A stretch of 64,000 nt of DNA from Nitzschia sp. pyKryTriq1 (lineage: Eukaryota > Bacillariophyta > Bacillariophyceae > Bacillariales > Bacillariaceae), in the NCBI GenBank assembly GCA_956465555.1, contig OY101119.1, positions 558,001 to 622,000 of the forward strand, in the 5' to 3' direction. Positions within the stretch are counted from its first letter, which is position 1, and every line of letters starts with the position of its first letter. Shown in pieces: positions 1 through 7,743 of this stretch. The notes below the pieces were generated by a model. It did no database searches and was not told where the DNA came from. It worked only from the letters and a program-made list of their open reading frames with translations. A program made the position numbers and the translations under genes.

Positions 1-1
1 G

Positions 2-424
2 ACGATTGTCTACAAGGATCAACTCTTGGTGAGAGATGAACAGGGAAATACACCCCTCTTGCTTGCCTCGAAAGCGCCTGTGTACAAGTTTCAAGACATT
101 GGATTTGATGGACCCGATTTAGATGAAAAACTTGAAGAGCACTATTATGGAGAGGACAATAACAATGATGATGATGACATGGACATGTCTGTAAAAACCG
201 ATTCTTCTGTTCCAAATCAACTTCCATCGGTCATTGATGTTTTTATGCAAGCCGAACCGGCGGCGGCCAAGATGGCGGATGCCCAGGGGAAACTGCCATT
301 GCAACATGCCATGGAAACGGAAAAAACATGGAATCAAGGTGTCCGGGTCTTGACGGAAGCCGAGGGGGATGTGGAAAAAGACTTGGTAACTGGTCTCGAA
401 AGGACTGTCCAATTGAATAAATAA
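2..424 (+). CDS. Ankyrin-repeat-type protein, C-terminal part (5' end outside window)
   Basis: The reading frame is open from the first complete codon, so the gene starts to the left of the window. Two segments have ankyrin-like phrasing: D-E-Q-G-N-T-P-L-L-L-A-S near the left edge and D-A-Q-G-K-L-P-L-Q-H-A-M about 85 residues later. They flank an acidic, low-complexity stretch rich in D and N. Ankyrin repeats mediate protein contacts; nothing here shows a partner. The protein ends at a TAA at 422-424. The apparent start at 26 is a TTG and is only an artefact of the window edge. The assignment rests on two weak repeats. Confidence 0.5.
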   Translation, partial: TIVYKDQLLVRDEQGNTPLLLASKAPVYKFQDIGFDGPDLDEKLEEHYYGEDNNNDDDDMDMSVKTDSSVPNQLPSVIDVFMQAEPAAAKMADAQGKLPLQHAMETEKTWNQGVRVLTEAEGDVEKDLVTGLERTVQLNK

Positions 425-946
425 TAATACCGGAGTCCATACAAATGAACTAATAACAATAGTCGACGCGATATTTTTGGGAAGGGCTCTGGTTATACAT
501 CCTGGTCTACCGTACCATTGTGTGTCAGCGATAATCCTAGCACGGTTTTATTGGGCGACCGTATTGGATCCGTAGGCAAGCAAGCCTTACCAAATAACCG
601 ATGATGTATGTTTTCAGCGCGAGGAAGTCGTCCATATGCAGCAAATGGCACACAACAACGGGCGACAAACCTTCATTGTCGACATCACCAGCCAATTTTC
701 ACAACATGAATCAGTTCTGTTTTGAAGCCAAGTTGGATACACTCTAATAGTAGAGGGCCATCAATGGTCGTGTACAAGTACAGTCAGGTGTGTACTATAC
801 GACTTTCGAGACGATGATTGGATGGGATACCGGATACTTCCGTTTCTTCTACACCTGAAGTGAAATGGTACAGTACCAGTACTATTGTACTTCGATCATT
901 GAAATTCAGAAGTTTGGTGTCGTGACAACCATACTATGTAACTTTA
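425..946. other. Intergenic, no gene seen
   Basis: The space lies between the 3' end of the ankyrin-type gene and the 3' end of the PC-esterase-like gene, so the two are convergent. No long open frame, RNA gene or strong repeat is visible. It probably holds two 3' UTRs. Confidence 0.6.
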
Positions 947-2182
947 TTATGGATTGTGCTCTTTGTACATTCGATAGTATAGCATCCGACTCCAGTAATC
1001 CATCGGTCCTGGTAAGCAAAAGTGAGACCCATCAAAACTGGCATCGGCTCGGGCAAGAATCATGGGTGACGTATCCAAGATGCCGCCAATCTTGCTCTCT
1101 TTCTGATGTTGGTAGGTGTAGTTTCGGAGTAACTCCATCGCCAATATATTTTGTTCTGGTTGTGATCGGTAATGCCCACCGTACATCGACCAAGCGGCTT
1201 CCATATTGGGAGCCGTCCCTCCAGACAGACTGGAGTTGGTGTCCCAGTCCCCCCTACCGTACAGAAAGTGCCGCACCGACGTTGTGCGAAAAAAGATATG
1301 ATCGAGAGGGATTTTGCGATAGTTTGCACTGACAAAGGCTGCCGCAAGGACCTGACGATATACTTTCCTCCAGGTCCCGTCTTTTATTTTGTCGGGACCG
1401 AGATGATGACCAAAATTCAAAACAAAGTAATCGTCCGGGCTCGCCGCACGGAGAAATTTTGCCAGTTCCAAGTCTTTTGGCATCTTGGTATGCTGCTGAA
1501 TATATATAACGTGCTGTTTTGCTTCGTTTGCCGACATGCCAAAGACGTGTTGAAATTCACATCGCATGGAATGTGCCCACTGTCGAGTCAAACTGTCTCC
1601 GAGCAGGTAAAATTTTCGCCCTCGAATCATTTGTTGTATTTCTGGCTGGTGCATTTGAGAATACGAGAGGATCTTGTATTCGTCAATATCGCTCTCCCAT
1701 ATCCACGGATCGTTAGCTTCCAAAATTCCTGGACTGTTGATGACAGCGCCTTTGGCTTGAGATTCCAGACGAGATTTGCGAGGCTTTTCGTCGCTCAACT
1801 CGTTGGCAGTGTCATTGTTGCAGTTTCCCTGCTTTTCCAGATCAAGACACACTAAATGTTCCGGCGATGGATGAAGAGCTTCTTCGGGACGATACACCCA
1901 CCGCCCTGCCTCTTTGGCTGGAAACTCGGAATTGTGAACGCAAAGTAACAGCTCGATCCCAGTCAGATTCTTGTTCTGACAGGTTAGTACATATTCATGT
2001 ATCGTCTCTTCCTCCACGTGCATTATCATCGTGGTGGTTCGCATGAGACGAGTCTTCGTTTCATCGTAGTGCTGGACCATGCTGTGAAGAATGAGCAAAC
2101 ACAGAGTGGAAAGGAATATGTTTCGTTTTGAACAGCGGAAGTTATCCGCCAGCATACTACCGGTACGGATATTTTCCCACAT
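947..2182 (-). CDS. PC-esterase / trichome-birefringence-like, type II membrane protein
   Basis: A predicted 411-residue protein with one hydrophobic segment near the N-terminus (around I-F-L-S-T-L-C-L-L-I-L) that would act as a signal anchor. The lumenal part carries the GDS box L-L-G-D-S-L-T-R-Q-W and, close to the C-terminus, D-G-S-H-F-C-L-P-G-P-M-D-Y-W, the D..H box of the PC-esterase (SGNH-like) family. Plant members O-acetylate cell-wall polysaccharides in the Golgi; in an alga the substrate is unknown, and sulfated or acetylated glycans are only a guess. The longest frame starts at a TTG; ATG codons at 2182 and 2155 are the real candidates, both with A at -3. The 2155 start would still keep the membrane anchor. 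Confidence 0.8.
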   Translation of the reverse strand: MWENIRTGSMLADNFRCSKRNIFLSTLCLLILHSMVQHYDETKTRLMRTTTMIMHVEEETIHEYVLTCQNKNLTGIELLLCVHNSEFPAKEAGRWVYRPEEALHPSPEHLVCLDLEKQGNCNNDTANELSDEKPRKSRLESQAKGAVINSPGILEANDPWIWESDIDEYKILSYSQMHQPEIQQMIRGRKFYLLGDSLTRQWAHSMRCEFQHVFGMSANEAKQHVIYIQQHTKMPKDLELAKFLRAASPDDYFVLNFGHHLGPDKIKDGTWRKVYRQVLAAAFVSANYRKIPLDHIFFRTTSVRHFLYGRGDWDTNSSLSGGTAPNMEAAWSMYGGHYRSQPEQNILAMELLRNYTYQHQKESKIGGILDTSPMILARADASFDGSHFCLPGPMDYWSRMLYYRMYKEHNP

Positions 2183-2360
2183 CGTCAACCGATCAATCGC
2201 TACTCTTCTCTAGAGGGGTAAAAGAAGATTTCAATGAGGAAGATGATACCCGTACCGGTAGCAAGGTGGAATTTGTGGCAAAGCAATGCGGATCGTGCTC
2301 TGGTCTTCGCGGCAGATACCGTACCTATGGTACCTTTTTTTTTGAAAATTATCGGGCCGC

Positions 2361-2375
2361 GCCTGCCTGCCTGCC

Positions 2376-2406
<31 letters not shown>
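2361..2406. repeat. Tetranucleotide microsatellite (GCCT)n/(GTCT)n
   Basis: About 46 bp of perfect 4-bp units, first GCCT and then GTCT, in the upstream region between the PC-esterase-like gene and the membrane-protein gene at 3009. This is slippage-type simple sequence. The rest of 2183-3008 contains three TACCGGTA palindromes and no convincing gene. Confidence 0.9.
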
Positions 2407-3008
2407 AGGTACGTACAAGTGCGTGTTTTACAGGTTTTACATATCGTCCAATGGATAGGCTATCAGCAAAGCAAGCCCCCGGCTAGTAGTCAGATGACAG
2501 ACGACGCTAAAATGAGCGGTATCATAGTCCAACCAGAGCAGCATAGGTGCACGCGAGCCTCTGCCGGGATTGGAATCCCATGCTGGGCAAGCTCAACGAC
2601 ACCGGAGGTAGTTAACAACAACAAACGATTGCACAAGCGAGACCCCGTCGTTGAAACGGTACCTGGTACTGTGCAAGTCTGCGTCAGTCAGTCCGCCCGG
2701 CGCGATTAAGGGCATATTAGTTTTGGTAGGACTTAAAAAATGATGGGGTGCGACATGCACATACGAGCCCGACTTGCTAATTACGTGCTAATTACGTGAA
2801 GATAAAATATACATTTACGTTTATCCACATGTTCGGCACATGTGTTTCTACCAGGCGCGAAAAATTAGGATTTCAGATTTCAGTCGTTCTTCACAAAATT
2901 AGTACTATTCTTCAATCATCGATCATCATCCATACCGGTACGTACATAGCTATTTGGATCATGTGTTGAAAACATCCGATTCTTCTGGTAAAGGGTAGGG
3001 CATTCATC

Positions 3009-4673
3009 ATGCCATTTCCTCGCTTGAAGAGGGAAGAAGTCAACAAGACTATTTTCAAGTCGTTCTCCTCGCCAGCAGACGGCATGTCCGACGACGGCGA
3101 CGACGAAGAAGAAGAAGTTGCTGTCTGGGAAGAAACCGGTGCTTTTCCGACTGTGTCTCCCAAGAATAGTAGAGGTCACATTTTCACCGACGAGGCATCC
3201 TTCGAGAATGGTTTTTCGTCATTGGAGATAGTGCAGGAAGGATCGAAAGAAACACTAGACAGATTGCATGAGGAGGATTTCATGGCCGTCTCCGCGACAA
3301 GTAGCGATACTCCAGCCGTCGACAACAGAGTTGAAAAGGCCATGCGGAAGATCATGTTCAACCAAAAGATGAGCACTACAACCGAGCCCAAGAGCCAAGG
3401 GGGGTCCTCTGGCAGCAGCAAAGCTGTCTATCCCTTCAACATATATGATTCGCTTACGAGACTGGAAGAAAAGAAAAAACGGGAAGAAGGAGCGGTGGCC
3501 TCACAAGGTGGGGCCTCAACCAGTTCGGAACAAAAGCCCAACAATACCAGCTTTGCATCGAGCTTGTCTGCTTCACCCAATGGCACTAGCAAGAAAGTAG
3601 ACATTGACGATGCTTCTACCCCCTCCAACATTCTTCCAATGTCCGTGGGCGAAGAGTCGTCCGTCATTTCGGAGGCACATAGCCATCACCAGGTCATGGG
3701 CAGCAACAGCAATAATGGGGCGCAGTCGGTAGTATCCCGACACAGTCGAAAGTACATGGTACGCCGCACGCTTTCTACCTCACAACAAGTCAGTGCCAAC
3801 CCAGGCACAATGTTGAAGAACTTATTCATCAGTATTGAACAAGAAAGGCACATGCACAAGCTAGCCGGAAAAAACCTTCACGTGATCCACAATTGGTGCC
3901 TGTTCCTCCCATGCATTTTTCTCACGTTGTTAACTGGGACTGTTGTTCTTGTGTTTCAGGCGGATCTGAATACGACGGAAGATACCCGCATGTATGCATC
4001 ACTTTTTGTGGGCATCGGGGCACTGGTTTCCGTCTTCTTGCAAGCCGTCAGCAAAATGCTGGATATGGGAACTCGTGGGACCCTTCACGACGTAACGGCA
4101 AATGTGTTGAAGCGACTCTCCGAAGATATTCTCTTGACGTTGAGTTCGACAGAAGCTATTCCAGCCGAATATGTTGCGTTGGTATCCGAAAGGCTAGGCC
4201 AGGCATTGGATACGTGTTCATCACCGTTGCCATACAAGGTGGAGGCCTCCTTTTCCGCCGTCTCGGATCGAATGATGCTCATGTTAAAGCCTCCGACGGG
4301 GCAACCTGCTCGAAAGCACGTTCACAAACTCGACTTTATGAGACTCTATTCGATTGCCTACGACGAATTGAGCTGTGAGATCATCCATTCTTGGGCATGG
4401 CCATTTTTGCTCCCTCGTCCTCGTTCTGCGAGTGATAAAGCACTCCGCAATTTTAAGATCATCATCACCGAGGGCCGCGACAACGTTCAGAGAAAGCAAG
4501 GCGTGGTTGGAGGCTGCTGTCCTTGTGTACGCACAGGAGCGGTCGAGTGTAGCCTCTTCGACGTGGTACCAGCTGAATCGATAGCCGATGGTGCCTCGAA
4601 AGCCACGGCCGACTCGAACATCCCCTACCAGCAGCGTCGAAGTACCAACGCCACGAGTGGCCATGAAGTCTGA
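3009..4673 (+). CDS. Two-helix membrane protein with SLATT-like segment
   Basis: A 554-residue protein. The first 280 residues are acidic or Ser/Thr-rich and look disordered. Two transmembrane helices follow, at about residues 296-317 and 328-352, separated by a short loop. A basic, helical lead-in precedes the first (S-I-E-Q-E-R-H-M-H-K-L). After the second comes K-M-L-D-M-G-T-R-G-T-L-H-D-V-T-A-N-V and a leucine-rich helix. This helix-2TM-helix order resembles SLATT domains, which in bacteria are pore-forming effectors linked to nucleotide signalling. The match is by layout only. The C-terminal 200 residues are unrecognised. The start at 3009 is the first ATG; an ATG before M-S-D-D-G-D is an alternative. 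It is convergent with the PDI gene. Confidence 0.65.
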   Translation: MPFPRLKREEVNKTIFKSFSSPADGMSDDGDDEEEEVAVWEETGAFPTVSPKNSRGHIFTDEASFENGFSSLEIVQEGSKETLDRLHEEDFMAVSATSSDTPAVDNRVEKAMRKIMFNQKMSTTTEPKSQGGSSGSSKAVYPFNIYDSLTRLEEKKKREEGAVASQGGASTSSEQKPNNTSFASSLSASPNGTSKKVDIDDASTPSNILPMSVGEESSVISEAHSHHQVMGSNSNNGAQSVVSRHSRKYMVRRTLSTSQQVSANPGTMLKNLFISIEQERHMHKLAGKNLHVIHNWCLFLPCIFLTLLTGTVVLVFQADLNTTEDTRMYASLFVGIGALVSVFLQAVSKMLDMGTRGTLHDVTANVLKRLSEDILLTLSSTEAIPAEYVALVSERLGQALDTCSSPLPYKVEASFSAVSDRMMLMLKPPTGQPARKHVHKLDFMRLYSIAYDELSCEIIHSWAWPFLLPRPRSASDKALRNFKIIITEGRDNVQRKQGVVGGCCPCVRTGAVECSLFDVVPAESIADGASKATADSNIPYQQRRSTNATSGHEV

Positions 4674-4842
4674 AAACAACAATGCACTAAACCGACAACA
4701 AATGATGTTGCGTAGTGTACAACATGCTACGATTTGTAGAAAAAATACTAGTAGCGATTCTTCCAATCTGATCCAAAATCCTTCCGACAATAAAACATGA
4801 CGATGTATGTATTCATGGCACGCTCCACTAAATTGCGAACAT

Positions 4843-4876
4843 GGAAGTGACAATATACATAATGCCATGTCACTCC
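4843..4876. other. Hairpin in shared 3' region
   Basis: An inverted repeat, GGAAGTGACA against TGTCACTCC, with a loop of about 15 nt. It sits between two convergent genes and would form on either transcript. It lies in the 3' region of the TGA-containing PDI gene but lacks the layout of a SECIS element (no ATGA/GA quartet with an unpaired AA loop). It may help 3'-end formation or mRNA stability; the function is unknown. The rest of 4674-5028 shows no gene. Confidence 0.5.
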
Positions 4877-5028
4877 ATTCCCTTCGAGCACAAACAAGTC
4901 ATCGCAATTTATATGGGAAAACACGATGCCCTCTTTGCGCCGTCATAATTTCGCTAATGTAGTGGTGCAGTCCTAATACCTTACCGTCCATGTTGCGTCA
5001 CCAGACAGTAGAGATTTCTTGGAACATT

Positions 5029-5982
5029 TTATAGCTCCACATGGACCTTTGGTTTGGTGTTAGGTTCTTCCTTTTCCGAGTTTGCCGTCGCTGCTTCCTC
5101 CTCCGGATCGTTCTTCGTCGTGTTGTCCTCTTCTAATTGGGCCGCTGGTACAACAGGCTTGTACACTGGTTCTTTGGCAGCGTGCTCCTTCAGGAATCGT
5201 TCCACCTTTCGACGCGTAAAGTCTTCACCCGAAAAAGGGATTTGCTTTCCGTCGGGAGTGACCACAATCAGAGCCGGAATGGTGGTGCCATCGCCCGCCC
5301 CCAGACCAAATTTATCAAGTAGTTTTTGATTCTTGGTGGTAGGGGGAACATGCACCACCAAGAGACGACGACGAAACTCGGTCGATAGATACTTCAAAAG
5401 AGCCGTCGTTTGGGGTTTGGAAGTGAAAAATATAGCTTGCGGCAATCCATACTTGGCAGCTTTGGCTTGTGCCTTTTTCAAATAATCTTCCTCTCCAAAG
5501 CTGATTCGTTCCACATGGTTCGGCATTTGATCCTCTACAAACTGTTGAAGATCCTTGACCTTTCGTTCTTGACGATAATCGACCACGACCTTTTCTGCGT
5601 TGCTGCCCATCTTGGATTGCTTCTTTTTGGGTTTAAAGAGTCGAATGGTCGGAGTGCCTTGAAAGTCACCCAACAAAGGGGGCGGTCGTCCACGCTGTTC
5701 GGTGTCCCAGTAGGCAATGGTGGCCATGCCTCTGGATTTGCCAGCGAGCTGCTCCCATTCGGGCTGCAGCAGCTGGCAGTAACCTCATCCCACTCGGCAA
5801 ATATTCACTAAGACGGCATGTGGACTCTCCAAGACGACCTCCTTCCAATTCTTGGGCGACAACGCCACCACGTTGGAGGAGAAGGGGTTCGCGGCATCTA
5901 CTAGAGGCGACAACGACACACCAGCCGCAACAACAACGAGCAGTACACGTATCCATCCGACAAAATGAGCGGCGACCTTCAT
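5029..5982 (-). CDS. Protein disulfide isomerase-like selenoprotein (in-frame TGA, U-G-Y-C active site)
   Basis: The frame from the ATG at 5982 to the TAA at 5029 has one internal stop, TGA at 5785-5787, and would give 317 residues. Residues 1-30 form a signal peptide. A thioredoxin fold follows, with TGA as codon 66, then G-Y-C at 67-69, Q-P-E-W at 73-76, and the cis-proline loop G-T-P-T with Pro111. The spacing fits the C-x-x-C of PDIs, with TGA exactly at the first cysteine, so selenocysteine is the natural reading. A second thioredoxin-like domain without an active site and an acidic tail ending H-V-E-L follow. H-V-E-L could be a weak ER retrieval signal. Sec-containing PDIs are known in algae. 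No SECIS element was recognised by eye. A sequencing error or a pseudogene are alternatives, but the downstream frame stays intact for about 250 codons. Confidence 0.8.
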
Positions 5983-6415
5983 TATCTCTCTTCAAACAAA
6001 GGTAGATCGGTAGTTTTTTGCGGCTGTTTACGATGTCACTTTTGGGATCCTCAATAGAGGGGAGACGGGGGATGAGCGTGTCTTATCATGGTGCTGGTGC
6101 CAAGTGCTCTGGTGTAAAGCCCGCAAAATACCAAGTAGCTTCTGGTACTACTGAAGAAAATCTAGGCGAAGCGAAGCATAAAGTCGGATTGCGTGCGTTC
6201 GACGATAATGTGACGACTGACTCATCTGACTCCATCTGATTTGAGCGGATTTTCTTGGAGGAACTTCCCGGAACCTGCGGAAGAACATCCAGAACATCCG
6301 GCTTCTACGTGGCAGGACACGTACGCGTCAGTAGGAAAACCCAGACAGTACCGGACTAGACGTCTGTCCTTCCGTCAGCATTCAGAAGTTCCGGGATCTT
6401 CCATTAATCGGGCAT

Positions 6416-6435
6416 AGAAACTTCTGGAAACTTCC
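6416..6435. promoter_or_regulatory. Heat-shock-element-like site (four inverted nGAAn units)
   Basis: The stretch reads aGAAacTTCtgGAAacTTCc: four contiguous 5-bp units in alternating orientation, the classic binding site of a trimeric heat shock factor. Weaker GAA/TTC pairs with altered spacing lie around 6256-6275, 6382-6402 and 6466-6477. The site lies in the 663-bp gap between the divergent PDI gene (start 5982) and membrane-protein gene (start 6646), so it could serve either. Binding is inferred from the sequence only. Confidence 0.6.
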
Positions 6436-6645
6436 ACCGGAGAACCTGCGGAGAACATCCTTGCAAGAAACTTCAGAAGCCTAGTTGACACTTGGCATCA
6501 CCTCCTCCCGGCGGGCGTGTACTCATACCGCCGGTAGTGTGGGAAAACTCAATTTCTTCGAAGGTCAAATAATGATGTCAAAGATCTCAAGATAAAGGAG
6601 AAGTTCTCATAAAGTTGCAACAGAAACAGTAACATCATAATCACC

Positions 6646-7155
6646 ATGGTCAATTTTAATGCCATGCACTATCTCAAACATGCTTGGGAGGCCACAAACT
6701 GTGTTTGGGGCAAGATCTGCATCGTTTTGTTCTATAGTTTCATTTGGATTCAAATCTTTAGTGCTATTTTGAGTGTCTTTGACCCCATCTCGGGATGGGA
6801 CTGCCTCTGGGAAAACGTGAAGAAGTCCGACTACAATACGACTGTTGCCATGATGAGGATTGTCAACCTATGGATTCTTGGATTCTTTTTATACGCTGAC
6901 CGTGGGGGCATCAAGTTTTGGAATGTCTTTTTGGTTTGGATCATTTATTTGGCACAATGGTTGATATATAAACCAGCTATCGAGGAGTTTCTTTCAGAAT
7001 ATTGCCCAGCGAACTTGCAACAACTTGATATTGCCATGTGGGTTACCGAAATTTGGATTTTTTTGGCGCTGATGTGTGCCGCGATAGAGGCCTCCTGGAG
7101 CCCTGGTGCTGGTGGTGGCACTGCGGAGGCGGAGGAAACCCGTCCCTTGCTCTGA
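6646..7155 (+). CDS. Four-helix membrane protein, unknown function
   Basis: A 169-residue protein with hydrophobic segments at about residues 22-45, 70-86, 92-107 and 127-145 and short hydrophilic ends. It is rich in Trp, notably in the loop G-W-D-C-L-W-E and the helices. No family motif is recognised. The start ATG has a good context (caccATGg). The upstream region carries the heat-shock-element-like site at 6416-6435, so stress induction is possible. Confidence 0.7.
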   Translation: MVNFNAMHYLKHAWEATNCVWGKICIVLFYSFIWIQIFSAILSVFDPISGWDCLWENVKKSDYNTTVAMMRIVNLWILGFFLYADRGGIKFWNVFLVWIIYLAQWLIYKPAIEEFLSEYCPANLQQLDIAMWVTEIWIFLALMCAAIEASWSPGAGGGTAEAEETRPLL

Positions 7156-7743
7156 GGATCGTGCGTGATGATGAATCTTGGCCGAGACGGTCATTTCTGG
7201 TGGCGTCTGCAGGCCTGTTTATCAAGGTACCGGGGAGGGGGCTCGTCCGACCGGATGAAACTCGCCCACGCCCCCCTCCCATTTCTCGGCGAGAGTAACA
7301 AATAGTAGCTAGTAACAATGGCAATGAGCAAAATACAATTCTGATCGTGTATTTTGCGTCGCGTCGCTTTGTGAAAATTCGTCATCTACTGCACCGCATC
7401 TACTTTACCAGTACTCGACGCGTGGTCCATTTTACACGCGGAAAATGAAAATTTTGGCTATGCATGGGAGGGTAGTTTTTTAGTTTTGTAGTACTAGTGG
7501 AGTAGACTACTTATTTTATACTTCTACCACCACGGCTACGGATGGAGGCCAGTCAAACCATAATCGAATAGTTCGATCAAAAGTCAAAAGATGATGAAGA
7601 TCAAAAACTCGAAACGAAAAGGACAACATCATCATCCACAATACCAATGACACAACAGGCAAACCGTACGGGTACATACCCATCCTACAGTACCATTGAG
7701 TATCCCCTGCTCGCAATACAACAAACATAGACTGAACGGATTG
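7156..7743. other. Intergenic, no gene seen
   Basis: The space lies between two genes on the plus strand. Only short chance frames appear on either strand. It presumably holds the 3' UTR of the upstream gene and the promoter of the LRR gene. Confidence 0.6.

Noticed and set aside
1172-1855. 227-codon plus-strand frame
   Set aside because: It is the complement of the PC-esterase-like gene, which has clear family motifs.
4741-5028. SECIS element for the PDI gene
   Set aside because: ATGA words occur (for example near 4946, 4901 and 4813 on the minus strand), but none has a paired 3' GA, a ~12-bp helix and an AA loop; the good hairpin at 4843-4876 lacks the core. Left unassigned.
5764-5800. 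Micro-intron removing the in-frame TGA of the PDI gene
   Set aside because: The only GT..AG pair that removes it is about 21 nt apart and would delete active-site residues; too short for the spliceosome.
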